Shown piece after piece: positions 1 through 9,468 of a DNA stretch of 64,000 nucleotides (the first letter of the stretch is position 1; every line of letters begins with the position of its first letter). The translations under genes were made by a program, and so were the position numbers. Below the pieces are notes generated by a model, which was not told the origin of the DNA, made no database searches, and saw only the letters and a list, made by a program, of their open reading frames with translations. The DNA comes from Psychrobacter urativorans (lineage in GTDB: Bacteria; Pseudomonadota; Gammaproteobacteria; Pseudomonadales; Moraxellaceae). Location of the stretch: contig NZ_CAJHBR010000009.1 of assembly GCF_904846695.1 (NCBI RefSeq), positions 49,529 through 113,528 of the forward strand, in the 5' to 3' direction.

Positions 1-3
1 GCA

Positions 4-360
4 ATGGCTCGTATTGCCGGTGTTAACATTCCGGATAATAAGCATGCTGTTATTTCACTAACTTACATCTTTGGTGTAGGTCGTACCACTGCTCAGAAAA
101 TCTTAGAAGCAGTCGGTATTGATACTACTACTAAAATCAGTCAGTTAGATGATACGCAGTTAGATGCTATCCGTGCACAGATTGCAAACTACATGACCGA
201 AGGTGATCTTCGTCGTGAAGTGTCAATGAACATTAAGCGTTTGGTTGATTTAGGCTGTTATCGTGGCATTCGTCATCGTCGTAACTTGCCTGTTAATGGT
301 CAACGTACGAAAACGAATGCGCGTACTCGTAAGGGTCCACGTAGAGCAATCAAAAGATAA
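4..360 (+). CDS. rpsM: 30S ribosomal protein S13
   Basis: S13 sits in the head of the small ribosomal subunit and contacts the 50S subunit and P-site tRNA. The 118-residue product has the usual length, the opening [10 protein letters not shown], a central helix-hairpin region with [11 protein letters not shown], and a strongly basic tail ([14 protein letters not shown]) that reaches the tRNA site. It is the first gene visible of the alpha operon and is followed after 20 bases by rpsK. The gene starts only three bases into the window, so its ribosome binding site lies outside. Confidence 0.98.
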   Translation: MARIAGVNIPDNKHAVISLTYIFGVGRTTAQKILEAVGIDTTTKISQLDDTQLDAIRAQIANYMTEGDLRREVSMNIKRLVDLGCYRGIRHRRNLPVNGQRTKTNARTRKGPRRAIKR

Positions 361-380
361 TTAACTTAGGAAGCTAAAAG

Positions 381-770
381 ATGGCAAAAGACACTCGCAG
401 TCGCAAAAAGGTGACTCGTCGTTCAGTATCGGAGGGCATAGCCCACATCCATGCGTCTTTTAATAACACCATTGTTACGATTACCGATCGTCAAGGTAAT
501 GCATTGGCTTGGGCCACTTCAGGTGGACAAGGCTTCCGTGGTTCACGTAAATCTACACCATTTGCAGCACAGGTTGCAGCTGAGGTCGCTGGTAAAGCGG
601 CTCAAGAATATGGTGTTAAGAATGTCGATGTTTTGGTCAAAGGACCAGGACCGGGTCGTGAGTCTGCGGTAAGAGCACTAGGTGCATTGGGTTATAAAAT
701 TAATAGCATCTCTGATGTAACCCCAATCCCACACAATGGTTGCCGTGCGCCGAAAAAGCGCCGCGTCTAA
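381..770 (+). CDS. rpsK: 30S ribosomal protein S11
   Basis: S11 forms part of the platform of the 30S subunit near the mRNA exit. The 129-residue product has the family length and the C-terminal signature [14 protein letters not shown] followed by [26 protein letters not shown] residues at about 90-129. An AGGAAG ribosome binding site lies about 7 bases before the ATG. It belongs to the rpsM-rpsK-rpsD-rpoA-rplQ transcription unit. Confidence 0.98.
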   Translation: MAKDTRSRKKVTRRSVSEGIAHIHASFNNTIVTITDRQGNALAWATSGGQGFRGSRKSTPFAAQVAAEVAGKAAQEYGVKNVDVLVKGPGPGRESAVRALGALGYKINSISDVTPIPHNGCRAPKKRRV

Positions 771-781
771 TATTTAAGACG

Positions 782-803
782 AAGCTTTTTATAACAAAAG
801 CTT
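782..803 (+). promoter_or_regulatory. Hairpin just before the rpsD ribosome binding site
   Basis: AAGCTTTT (782-789) and AAAAGCTT (796-803) form a perfect 8 bp stem with a six-base loop, ending two bases before TAGGAG, the rpsD ribosome binding site. S4, the rpsD product, is the translational repressor of the alpha operon in Escherichia coli, but there it acts at the rpsM leader. A role for this hairpin in rpsD translation or mRNA processing is only inferred. Confidence 0.45.
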
Positions 804-818
804 ATAGGAGACATAAAG

Positions 819-1460
819 ATGGCCCGCTATATTGGACCAAAACTGAAATTATCACGTCGTGAAGGCACGGATCTAGGTCTTAAGTCTGGCGTAAAGCCCT
901 ACGACGTAAAAACGAAAAAAGCTGGTCGTCCACCAGGTCAACATGGCGTTAGCCGTAATAAGACCTCGGAATATGCACTACAGTTACGCGAAAAACAAAA
1001 AGTTAAGCGTATCTACGGTGTATTAGAACGTCAGTTTGCTAACTATTATAAAGAAGCTGCTCGCAAACGTGGTGCTACTGGTGAGAACCTATTAGCTATG
1101 CTTGAGAGTCGTTTAGACAATGTGGTTTATCGCATGGGCTTTGGCTCAACTCGCGCTGAAGCACGTCAGCTAGTTAGCCATCGTTCTATCATGGTAAAAA
1201 AAGCCGGCCGTGATGAGTTTGTTCGTGTGAACATTCCATCAATTCAGCTGCAAGATGGTGATGTCATCGCTGTCCAAGAGAAGTCTCGCGAACAACTACG
1301 TATTCAGAATGCTATCGAATTAGCTTCACAACGTGGTATTCCAGAATGGCTAGATGTTGATAACAGCAAGCTTCAAGGTACATTCAAACATGCACCTGAT
1401 CGCATTGATTTACCAGCTGAAATCAACGAAAGCTTGATCGTTGAGCTATACTCTAAGTAA
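819..1460 (+). CDS. rpsD: 30S ribosomal protein S4
   Basis: S4 is a primary 16S rRNA binding protein that nucleates assembly of the 30S body; in enteric bacteria it also represses translation of the alpha operon. The 213-residue product has the N-terminal S4 domain ([16 protein letters not shown]) and a C-terminal S4 RNA-binding fold at about 100-165 ([21 protein letters not shown]). It has no cysteines, so it is the zinc-free form. TAGGAG lies 8 bases before the ATG. An 88-base spacer with a hairpin separates it from rpoA. Confidence 0.97.
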   Translation: MARYIGPKLKLSRREGTDLGLKSGVKPYDVKTKKAGRPPGQHGVSRNKTSEYALQLREKQKVKRIYGVLERQFANYYKEAARKRGATGENLLAMLESRLDNVVYRMGFGSTRAEARQLVSHRSIMVKKAGRDEFVRVNIPSIQLQDGDVIAVQEKSREQLRIQNAIELASQRGIPEWLDVDNSKLQGTFKHAPDRIDLPAEINESLIVELYSK

Positions 1461-1472
1461 CTGAAATTATGA

Positions 1473-1503
1473 TTGACGTTATCACTTATGTGGGTAACGT
1501 CGA
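1473..1503 (+). promoter_or_regulatory. Stem-loop in the rpsD-rpoA spacer
   Basis: TTGACGTTA (1473-1481) pairs with TAACGTCGA (1495-1503), one pair being G-T. The loop contains a further CAC/GTG pairing. No T-run follows, so it is not a classical terminator. It could be a processing site or partial attenuator setting rpoA level relative to the ribosomal genes; this is inference. Confidence 0.4.
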
Positions 1504-1548
1504 TTTAATGAAGTTAATTAAACCAGTTAAATAAATCGAGGTGACATC

Positions 1549-2556
1549 ATGATGCTAAATGCAACTGAGTTTCTAACACCAAATGCCATTAACGTGGATA
1601 CGGTTAATGAATCGATTGCGAAAGTCACGCTCGAACCGTTAGAACGCGGCTTTGGGCATACCTTAGGGAATGCCTTACGTCGCATCTTGTTATCTTCATT
1701 ACCTGGTGCTGCAGTTATCGAAGCTGAGATTGATGGTGTTGACCATGAATACTCTACGCTCGAAGGATTGCAAGAAGATGTGCTTGATTTGCTTTTGAAT
1801 TTAAAGGGCTTAGCAATTACTCTTCATGACCAAAATGAAGTATTTTTGACCTTAGACAAACAAGGTCCAGGCATTATCACTGCCGCAGACATCGCTTTGC
1901 CGCATAATGTCGACATTATCAATCCAGAATTGGTATTGGGAACATTAAGCGCTCGCGGTCATCTAAAGATGCGTTTGCGTGTGGTTATGGGTCGTGGATA
2001 TGAGCCAGCAAATCAGCGCCGTGAAGATGGTGACACTAAAGCAATTGGCCGCTTGAAGCTTGATGCAAGCTTTAGCCCAGTGTTACGTGTTGCTTATCAG
2101 GTTGAGAACGCACGTGTAGAACAGCGTACCGATCTTGATCGTCTTATCGTCGAACTTGAAACTAACGGCACTATCGATCCAGAAGAAGCAATTCGTAAAG
2201 CTGCTACTATTTTACAACAACAGATTTCTATCTTTGTTGACCTAGAAGCTGAAGAAGCGCCTGAGCCTGTGAAAGAAAAAGAAGAGGTTGACCCAGTGCT
2301 ATTACGCCCTGTGGATGACCTTGAACTAACGGTTCGCTCAGCCAACTGCTTAAAAGCTGAAAACATTTACTATATCGGTGATTTGGTACAGCGTTCAGAG
2401 ACTGAACTACTAAAAACCCCAAATCTTGGTAAGAAATCATTAACCGAAATCAAGGACGTACTAGCGTCTAAAGATTTAGAGCTCGGTATGCGCCTAGATA
2501 ACTGGCCACCCGCTGACTTACGTGTTGATGATCGCTTCTCTTATCGTAGCCGTTAA
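1549..2556 (+). CDS. rpoA: DNA-directed RNA polymerase alpha subunit
   Basis: RpoA dimerises through its N-terminal domain to start core polymerase assembly, and its C-terminal domain binds UP elements and activators. The 335-residue product has the N-terminal domain at about 1-235 ([17 protein letters not shown]), a charged Glu/Lys/Pro linker at about 237-250, and the helix-hairpin-helix C-terminal domain ([27 protein letters not shown]). Two ATG codons occur in tandem at 1549 and 1552, after GAGGTGA; either could be used, and the first is taken. Confidence 0.97.
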   Translation: MMLNATEFLTPNAINVDTVNESIAKVTLEPLERGFGHTLGNALRRILLSSLPGAAVIEAEIDGVDHEYSTLEGLQEDVLDLLLNLKGLAITLHDQNEVFLTLDKQGPGIITAADIALPHNVDIINPELVLGTLSARGHLKMRLRVVMGRGYEPANQRREDGDTKAIGRLKLDASFSPVLRVAYQVENARVEQRTDLDRLIVELETNGTIDPEEAIRKAATILQQQISIFVDLEAEEAPEPVKEKEEVDPVLLRPVDDLELTVRSANCLKAENIYYIGDLVQRSETELLKTPNLGKKSLTEIKDVLASKDLELGMRLDNWPPADLRVDDRFSYRSR

Positions 2557-2575
2557 ACTTTAAGGATTTTTGACT

Positions 2576-2935
2576 ATGCGCCATCGTAAGAGTGGAGTCA
2601 AGCTGGGTCGTACCGGCAGTCATCGTAAAGCAATGTTCCAGAACATGACAAACTCATTATTTGAGCATGAACTGATCAAAACTACATTGCCAAAAGCTAA
2701 AGAATTACGCCGTGTTGCTGAGCCATTGATCACTATGGCTAAAGAAGATAGCGTTGCTAACCGTCGTTTGGCTTTTAGCCGTATGCGTAGCAAAGCTATG
2801 GTTGGCAAACTATTTGGCACCTTGGGTCCTCGTTACCAAACGCGTCCAGGCGGATATTTACGTATTGTAAAATGCGGTTTCCGTGATGGTGACAATGCAC
2901 CTATGGCTTATGTAGAGCTAGTTGATCGTGACTAA
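2576..2935 (+). CDS. rplQ: 50S ribosomal protein L17
   Basis: L17 lies near the exit of the 50S peptide tunnel. I chose the ATG at 2576 ([17 protein letters not shown]), because this is the conserved family start and TAAGGA lies 9 bases upstream; an in-frame TTG at 2570 only adds two residues. The product is 119 residues with the bacterial L17 core ([15 protein letters not shown]) and no C-terminal extension. It is the last gene of the alpha operon and is followed by a terminator. Confidence 0.97.
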   Translation: MRHRKSGVKLGRTGSHRKAMFQNMTNSLFEHELIKTTLPKAKELRRVAEPLITMAKEDSVANRRLAFSRMRSKAMVGKLFGTLGPRYQTRPGGYLRIVKCGFRDGDNAPMAYVELVDRD

Positions 2936-2976
2936 TTCTATATGCTAAATGCAATATTAATAGTATCTTTGTTATA

Positions 2977-3009
2977 AAAAAAGCCCCAATTTATTGGAGC
3001 TTTTTTTTT
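2977..3009. terminator. Terminator of the alpha operon
   Basis: A hairpin with CCAAT/ATTGG at the tip and AAAAAAAGC/GCTTTTTTT at the base, with one C-A mismatch, is followed by more T. It lies between rplQ and the convergent yciO gene and is A/T-symmetric, so it may serve both. Confidence 0.8.
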
Positions 3010-3078
3010 GGCTAAAATTTATAGTTTTTATTAGCAATTTTCTCTAAGGCTAACCACAATGCCTTAATTGGCAAACAG

Positions 3079-3699
3079 TTAGAGCATTAATGCGCTGACG
3101 TCAGCGGCACCTTGCCTAATGATTGCCACTTCACCACTAGTCATATCTACAATAGTAGTCAATTTAGTGGTTTTTATACCCACATTGATTAGCCCGTCTA
3201 TCTGATTGCCTAGCAACTCTTCGATGTCATAGGGATCATCGAGTACACCATCGTGAGTAGGTAATATTAGTGAGCTAGTTAAGATAGGCTCATCCATTGC
3301 CGCTAATATTGCCTGAGCAATAGCATTACTTGGTACCCGAATACCAATGGTTTTTTTCTTAGTATGGGCCAGTTTTTTGGGAACATCTTTAGTGGCATTT
3401 AAAATAAAAGTAATGGGAGCTGGTGTATGTGCTTTTAGCTGCTTGAATTGGGTGTTATCTACTGCTGCATAGTTAGCAATTTCACTTAAATCACGACACA
3501 ACAAAGTGAATTGATGCTTATCATCTAATTCACGAATTTGCTTAAGCTTCTCTAGCGCATCTTTTGCGCCTAAACGACAACCAAAAGCATAGCTAGTATC
3601 AGTAGGGTAAATGATCAACTTATCATTGCGCAGCATCTCGGCTACTTGTTCAATGAGGCGTTGCTGTGGGTCTTCTGGGTGAATATAGAATGTTTGCAT
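3079..3699 (-). CDS. yciO: YciO family protein (Sua5/YrdC-like)
   Basis: This is a 206-residue YrdC-fold protein, the same length as Escherichia coli YciO and similar along its whole length by recollection (opening FYIHPEDPQQRLI, then YPTDTSYAFGCR, FTLLCRDLSEI, IGIRVPSNAIAQAIL, TTIVDMT). YrdC and Sua5 make threonylcarbamoyl-AMP for the t6A modification of tRNA. YciO is a paralogue whose weaker activity and role are less clear, so I call the family and not the reaction. It is a stand-alone gene, convergent with rplQ. Confidence 0.88.
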   Translation of the reverse strand: MQTFYIHPEDPQQRLIEQVAEMLRNDKLIIYPTDTSYAFGCRLGAKDALEKLKQIRELDDKHQFTLLCRDLSEIANYAAVDNTQFKQLKAHTPAPITFILNATKDVPKKLAHTKKKTIGIRVPSNAIAQAILAAMDEPILTSSLILPTHDGVLDDPYDIEELLGNQIDGLINVGIKTTKLTTIVDMTSGEVAIIRQGAADVSALML

Positions 3700-4940
3700 A
3701 ATGAAACCTTATTTTATGGTTATCAATAATTTCAATGATATTTTATTCTTGGTAAATATAAAGTGCTTGATTCTAAGTTAAGTATAGCTATAAACGCTTA
3801 TATCATATACAGATATTCGATTAATGATACTAGCAAAGCGTTAAGTAAGTTATATCAAATAGATTTTATCTTCAGGTATTAATTGGTTTGCATTGAATAA
3901 CTAATTTTAATTAGCAAAGCTTTACAGTCCTCATAGTTTTGATAGTAATAGTTCAGTATTAAGTAGCAAATTCCACGGTTTATCAAGGTGATAAATTAGT
4001 CATTAATAACTAAAGTAGCTATCACTCTTATATTGGGCTGCTCTTGCTATTTGTAGACTATTCTTATAGTTCTACGGCTAGAATTATTGCAGTAGAACTT
4101 AGAGACCAGCTTTTCCTAGGCTAATCTCAATGCCTATATCCTAAATAACCATTACAAGATAATAACGTAAATTCTCAATTATTATCTAAAATAAGAATAC
4201 AAAGTAAAGCCTTGTTAGCATTGATAAGATTTTATTTAATACTACTTTAATATTTATTTAAAAAATAATTGAATTATATAAATGAATCATTAATTGATGG
4301 TAGCCCATAAATAATTTAGATTTCAAAGAAATAATAAATAAATTATTAACCTTACATTATTAATTTTTAAAGAACAAAAGTCGTCTAATTATAATTGCTT
4401 CAAACAAGCCAAAATACCAATTGGCCGAAATTATGACCTGATACCTAGTTATTAATTCATATTAATAATAAAAATTTATTTTTCCTTTCTGAAAATAATA
4501 TACGCAAATATTATTTATCTTATTATTATAAGCCTATGTTTATTATTGAATTTATTTTAACTTAACAGTGATATTTTATCTATAAAATATAGGAAATAAT
4601 GTAATTAAATTTATTGATCAAGGTTTTACCGTTATGCATAGGAAAAAAGGAGGTAAAAATCACTTTATCGCCATCTTATAGACTTCTGTCTGTTAATAGT
4701 TGACCGTTTAGGGTGCTCACCATAAAATCTGAAACGTTTATGGTGTTAATGACATAGCAAACAATCTAGTTATGTTGCATTTGAATTGGTACAAGCAGAC
4801 TCATAGTCAAAATCATGGATTAAGAAGCTGAGTTTATTGATGTTCATAAAAGTATAGTCATGAAAATGGCTTCTTTTATTTACGGTGCTTGGGGAAACTC
4901 AGTCAACACTGTTTTTAAATCCTTGCTTATAGGAAAAAGT
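3700..4940. other. Long AT-rich intergenic region before the adhesin
   Basis: About 1.24 kb with no convincing gene on either strand. It holds long A/T runs, the upstream region of yciO at its left end and the adhesin promoter region at its right. An inverted repeat at 4718-4745 and an isolated AAGGAGGT at 4647-4654 with no start codon in range are the only ordered elements I see. Confidence 0.7.
4718..4745. promoter_or_regulatory. Perfect 9 bp inverted repeat upstream of the adhesin gene
   Basis: CACCATAAA (4718-4726) and TTTATGGTG (4737-4745) are exact reverse complements separated by 10 bases, so the half-sites are centred 19 bases apart. The spacing would suit a dimeric regulator on DNA, or a hairpin in a long adhesin leader. 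It lies about 200 bases before the adhesin start. Function is inferred. Confidence 0.4.
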
Positions 4941-7900
4941 ATGAACCATATTTATAAAGTGATCTTTTGCAAAGCTACCGGCACATTCGTCGCAGTAGCT
5001 GAGTTTGCTCGTGCAAATGGTAAGAAAGGCAGTGGTACAGTAGGGGCGGTAAGCGCTACTTCAGAGGCGGGTTCAGTAAGCCGATATGCGATGGGGTTAA
5101 GTGGACTGACAAAACTCTCAGCCGCCATACTCTTATCATTAGGATTGAATTCTACAGTTTTTGCTGTCGATGCTACTTGTACTGGTCCGGCGACTCAAAA
5201 TACCGGTGGTAATGATAGCGAAGTAGCGTGTGGCGAGGGAGCAACTGCTACAGGGACTAATGCTATAGCTATTGGTAAGGGTTCTCAGGCAGTAGGTAAC
5301 GAAGGTAATATTTCTATAGGTGCAGGATCAACTGCAAATAATAGTAATGGCACTGCTATAGGATTTGGCGCGCAAGTAACAGGAATCAATTCAACGGCAG
5401 TAGGTCAAGGCGCCACCGCATCGAATGAACAGACCACTGCTTTTGGTAATGGTGCAAGGGCGACTGGTAATCAAGCCACGGCCATAGGCTCGGCTTCACA
5501 AGCTACAGGTGATCAAACCGTCGCGGTAGGGCGTGGTAACGTAGCTGACGCTAATAGAGCGGTGGCGTTAGGCTTTTTTGTCAAAGCCAATGGCGCATTC
5601 TCCACGGTAGTAGGTAACTCAGCAACAGCATCATCAACTGCAACTCAAGCTGTAGTAATTGGTAGTGGTACTAAAGCCAGTTTGGCCAATACTACTGTAA
5701 TAGGATCTTCTGCTAGTGCTGAAGGTCAAGCGGGTGATGTTGCCTTGGGTCAGAGCTCTTCAACCGCTGCCGTTAATAATTCTGGCACTTACCGAGTTAA
5801 CTCTACTATAGGGGCAAATACAGCAGCTGCTATTACTCCAAAGTCCGTGGTGTCAGTAGGATCGGCTGGCAATGAGCGCAGAATTACCAATGTAGCGGCT
5901 GCTAATATCAATGCAACTAGTACTGATGCGGTAAATGGCAGTCAGCTGTTTATCACTAGTACTGCTTTAAACGAAGCGGCAAAAGCTACTCAAGATGCTT
6001 TAGGCGGCGGTGCAGTGACTAATCCTGCTACTGGTGTTTACACAGCACCTTCTTATACATTAACCAATAATCCAAATGGTGGGGCTGGGAGCACTACGAC
6101 TAGTAATAATGTCGGTAGCGCTTTAAGTACTTTAGATACGGCAGTGAATCGTAGCATTACTGTGGCAGGCAATTCAGGCACAAGTGCGCAGAAGCTTGGC
6201 AGTACGCTTAACATTAGCGGCGGTGCTACAGCAGCCTCAAGTAATAGCAACGTGAAGACGGTCGTCACTGACGGCAAAGTTGATGTCCAATTGTTAGATG
6301 CCCCAACGTTCGCCGGCCAAGTTAAGGCCAATGGCTTTGATGCTAGTGGTGCTAAGATTATTAATGTTTTAGCCGGTACGAATAATACTGATGCGGCAAA
6401 CTTTGGCCAAGTCAAAGCAGCGAAGACTAAAGTAGCAGCAGGTACTAATGTCACTAGCGTAGCAGAAACTACGGGTGGTAATGGCGAAAGCATCTACACG
6501 GTGAATGCTGACAAATCGACAGTTTCAGCAGGATCGACCGCAGTTACGGTTGCACCTGGTACTAAAAATGCCAGCAACGTGACGGATTATGCGGTGGACT
6601 TAAGCGCTGCCACTAAGACCAGTTTAGGTAAAGCAGATACAGCGATACAGACAGTCAGCTCTAATGACGCTAACTTAACTGCAGTCAAGACTGGCAATAA
6701 TGTCGCGTTTGACTTTGCTGACGCCCCAACGTTCGCCGGCCAAGTTAAAGCCAATGGCTTTGATGCTAACAACAACAAGATTGTTAATGTCCAAGATGGC
6801 ACAGCGGCGAAAGATGCGGTGAACAGAGGTCAATTAGATGCTTTAGCAACGGCAGGCAAAGCCAACACCGATGCCTTAGGCAACAGCACAGCCACTAACC
6901 TTGGCGGCGGTGCTACTTATGATGCAACAACGGGTACTGTTAGTGCCCCGACTTACAGTGTCAATTGTACTGACAGCAACAATGTTGGCGCCGCTATCAG
7001 TGCCTTAGATCAAGGCTTCACGCTACAGACCAATGGTGCTAATGGCGCCGCTATCAAAGCGGGCGATACCGTAGATATCGGTACAGCGGATGCTGAGAAC
7101 AACTTAGAAGTGGTTAAAACCAACAACACCATCAAGTACAGCCTGAAGAAGAACTTAGATTTAGGCGAGACGGGCAGCGTCACCACGGGCAACACCGTCA
7201 CTAACAATGCGGGTGTGACTATTGATGACAAAGCGGGCAACGTGACTCAAATGACGGCTGCCGGCACTAACGTCACTGATGGCACCAACACCAGTAACTA
7301 TGGCGCAGCAGGCAGCACCGTTACCGATGGTACGAACACCTCTACCACTGCGGCGAATGGCATCACGGTCAGTGATCAGACAGGGGCAGGCACTCGCTAT
7401 GGCTCTGAAGGCTTTAACTTCGTTGATACTAATGGCGATATTATTACCAATGCTCCAAGCATCACCAGAGCAGGTATCAACGCTGGCAACACGGTCATTA
7501 AAAATGTCGCAGCAGGCACTGTCGCAAAAGACAGCACAGATGCTATTAACGGTAATCAGTTGTTTGAGACTAATCAAGCTATCGCCAATGCTCAAGGTCA
7601 AGCGAATAAAGGCTTTAATATTAGTGCAGATAATGGTACTACAGATAATGTGCAGCTAGGTGACACTGTTAAATACAGTAATACTGACAAAAACTTAGTA
7701 GCGACAGTCTCTGACAATGGTATCAATTACGATTTAGCTGACGATATCAGTGTTAAGACAGTCACCGCAAATGATCGTAATGGTAACGTAACGGCTCTAA
7801 CAGCGACAGGGACAACGGTCACTGACGGCATTAACACTAGTAGTTATGGCGCAGCAGGTTCTAGTGTTACGGATGGTACTAATACTACTAATGTTGCAGC

Positions 7901-9401
7901 TGATAATATAACTGTTGGTGGCGCCAATCCAGTCGTTATAAGTGGTAAAAATGGTAATATCACTGGTCTAACCAACACCAGCTATGATGAAGCTCAAGTA
8001 GTACGTAACCGTGCGGCAACAGAAGGTCAAGTATCAGATGTGGCAAATAGCTTAGGGAATCTGGCTGATACGCCACTGACCTTTACGGGTAATAGTGGCA
8101 CGACAGCACAGAAGCTTGGCAGCACGCTTAACATCAGCGGCGGTGCTACTGCTGCTGCAAGCAATAGCAATATCAAGACCGTAGTGTCTAATGGCAATAT
8201 CGATATCCAATTTGTAGACGCTCCGACCTTTACTGGTCAAGTGAAAGCTAACGGCTTCGACGCTGGTGGCGCTAAGATTATTAATATTGCTAATGGAACT
8301 GCTGCCAATGATGCAGTCAATAAAGGCCAGTTGGATGCTATTGCAAATAGCAATAATGCTAAAAACGATGCTTTGGGCAATAGTACCGCTAATAATTTAG
8401 GTGGCGGTTCGAAGTATGACCCAGTCACAGGTCAAGTAACTGCCCCTAATTACAAGGTTCAAGGCGGCGCGCAGAACAATGTGGGCGATGCACTAGATAC
8501 GCTTGATGGGGCTATTAATAACATCAAAGCTGCTAATGAGTCACTAACTAATTCGGCAGTACAGTATGATAAAAACGCTGATGGTTCCATTAATAAAGAT
8601 AGGGTTACTTTAGGTGGCGGTGCTGACGGCACAACTTTAACCAATGTGAAAAATGGTAAAGTTGCTAAAGGTAGTAAAGATGCCATAACTGGTGATCAGC
8701 TATTTCAAACTGAGCAGCGAGTTGAAAGCAATACTACTGATATTAATAACTTAAAAAATGATATTAATAATGGTGGAGTTGGTCTTGTGAAGCAAGATGC
8801 GATAACTCAGGAGATTAAAGTTGCCGCAGACAAAGGCGGTAATTCAGTCAACATGTCAGGGACAGCTGGTGATCGTACAGTGAGCGGTGTCAAAGCCGGA
8901 GCAGTGACCGCTAAGAGTAATGAGGCAGTCAATGGCTCACAATTACATGCAGCCAATACCAATATATCTAATGCTCTAGGTGGTGGTTCTAAAGTAGATG
9001 CTAGTGGTAATATTACGGCCCCTAGTTATAGTGTAGCAGGTGAGGCATATACTGATGTTGGTTCTGCTTTAGCGGCAGTCGATAGCGCCTCTCTCAAACG
9101 CTTTGACTCTCTAAATAGTAGGATTGATGATGCGTTCTATTACACTAATGACCGTATCGATGAAGTTGAAAAACAAGGCAATGCTGGTATTGCTGCAGCC
9201 TTGTCACTTGAGTCTGCGCCATATATTCCAGGTAAGTTCACTTACTCTATAGGAGCAGGTTATCATCGCGGTGAAAATGCCATTGGTGGTTCATTGCGTC
9301 GTACAGCTGATAGTGGTCGCTGGAGTCTAACCGGTGGTGTAGCAACAGACTCTGAAGGCGGAGCAAGTGCACGTATCGGTATTAGTGGTGTTATTAACTA
9401 G
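4941..9401 (+). CDS. Trimeric autotransporter adhesin (YadA/Hia type)
   Basis: A 1,486-residue surface fibre of the type Vc secretion family that mediates attachment or autoagglutination. I chose the ATG at 4941, preceded by AGGAAAA, because the product then begins with the extended signal peptide motif MNHIYKVIF...ATGTFVAVAE; a longer frame from 4860 adds 27 unrelated residues. The signal core ends near VFA75. A YadA-like head of repeated 14-residue units (AIGxGxxATG) spans about 90-290. It is followed by necks (STDAVNGSQLF) and a stalk with duplicated Hep_Hag/TAA-type modules. The membrane anchor is the last 75 or so residues (FTYSIGAGYHRGENAIGGSL). The protein ends ISGVIN, not in an aromatic residue. 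Cysteines occur near 80, 97 and 676. The adhesive target cannot be told. Confidence 0.95.
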   Translation: MNHIYKVIFCKATGTFVAVAEFARANGKKGSGTVGAVSATSEAGSVSRYAMGLSGLTKLSAAILLSLGLNSTVFAVDATCTGPATQNTGGNDSEVACGEGATATGTNAIAIGKGSQAVGNEGNISIGAGSTANNSNGTAIGFGAQVTGINSTAVGQGATASNEQTTAFGNGARATGNQATAIGSASQATGDQTVAVGRGNVADANRAVALGFFVKANGAFSTVVGNSATASSTATQAVVIGSGTKASLANTTVIGSSASAEGQAGDVALGQSSSTAAVNNSGTYRVNSTIGANTAAAITPKSVVSVGSAGNERRITNVAAANINATSTDAVNGSQLFITSTALNEAAKATQDALGGGAVTNPATGVYTAPSYTLTNNPNGGAGSTTTSNNVGSALSTLDTAVNRSITVAGNSGTSAQKLGSTLNISGGATAASSNSNVKTVVTDGKVDVQLLDAPTFAGQVKANGFDASGAKIINVLAGTNNTDAANFGQVKAAKTKVAAGTNVTSVAETTGGNGESIYTVNADKSTVSAGSTAVTVAPGTKNASNVTDYAVDLSAATKTSLGKADTAIQTVSSNDANLTAVKTGNNVAFDFADAPTFAGQVKANGFDANNNKIVNVQDGTAAKDAVNRGQLDALATAGKANTDALGNSTATNLGGGATYDATTGTVSAPTYSVNCTDSNNVGAAISALDQGFTLQTNGANGAAIKAGDTVDIGTADAENNLEVVKTNNTIKYSLKKNLDLGETGSVTTGNTVTNNAGVTIDDKAGNVTQMTAAGTNVTDGTNTSNYGAAGSTVTDGTNTSTTAANGITVSDQTGAGTRYGSEGFNFVDTNGDIITNAPSITRAGINAGNTVIKNVAAGTVAKDSTDAINGNQLFETNQAIANAQGQANKGFNISADNGTTDNVQLGDTVKYSNTDKNLVATVSDNGINYDLADDISVKTVTANDRNGNVTALTATGTTVTDGINTSSYGAAGSSVTDGTNTTNVAADNITVGGANPVVISGKNGNITGLTNTSYDEAQVVRNRAATEGQVSDVANSLGNLADTPLTFTGNSGTTAQKLGSTLNISGGATAAASNSNIKTVVSNGNIDIQFVDAPTFTGQVKANGFDAGGAKIINIANGTAANDAVNKGQLDAIANSNNAKNDALGNSTANNLGGGSKYDPVTGQVTAPNYKVQGGAQNNVGDALDTLDGAINNIKAANESLTNSAVQYDKNADGSINKDRVTLGGGADGTTLTNVKNGKVAKGSKDAITGDQLFQTEQRVESNTTDINNLKNDINNGGVGLVKQDAITQEIKVAADKGGNSVNMSGTAGDRTVSGVKAGAVTAKSNEAVNGSQLHAANTNISNALGGGSKVDASGNITAPSYSVAGEAYTDVGSALAAVDSASLKRFDSLNSRIDDAFYYTNDRIDEVEKQGNAGIAAALSLESAPYIPGKFTYSIGAGYHRGENAIGGSLRRTADSGRWSLTGGVATDSEGGASARIGISGVIN
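6168..6366 (+). repeat. Adhesin stalk module, first copy
   Basis: This 199-base segment encodes a module beginning GNSGT and ending GAKIINV. A similar segment of exactly the same length lies at 8088-8286. A shorter third copy of its last part (DAPTFAGQVKANGFDA) is at about 6720-6790, where the DNA is nearly identical to this copy. Confidence 0.8.
8088..8286 (+). repeat. Adhesin stalk module, second copy
   Basis: This segment encodes the second copy of the module (GNSGTTAQKLGSTLNISGG at its start). It is in frame with the copy at 6168-6366, from which it differs mainly at third codon positions. Such in-frame modules allow length change by recombination. Confidence 0.8.
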
Positions 9402-9468
9402 AACTAGAGATATTTTGCAGGTGGTCTAATTATTAGGTCACCTCACCTAATCTATTTGAGATAAAGTT

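Noticed and set aside
4860..4940. Upstream extension of the adhesin reading frame by 27 codons
   Set aside because: The extended signal peptide motif begins exactly at the ATG at 4941, which also has AGGAAAA before it. The 27 residues match no signal peptide type.
6053..8686. Several long minus-strand and alternative-frame open frames within the adhesin gene
   Set aside because: They follow from the repetitive Gly/Ala/Thr/Asn codons of the adhesin read in other frames, and have no starts or motifs of their own.
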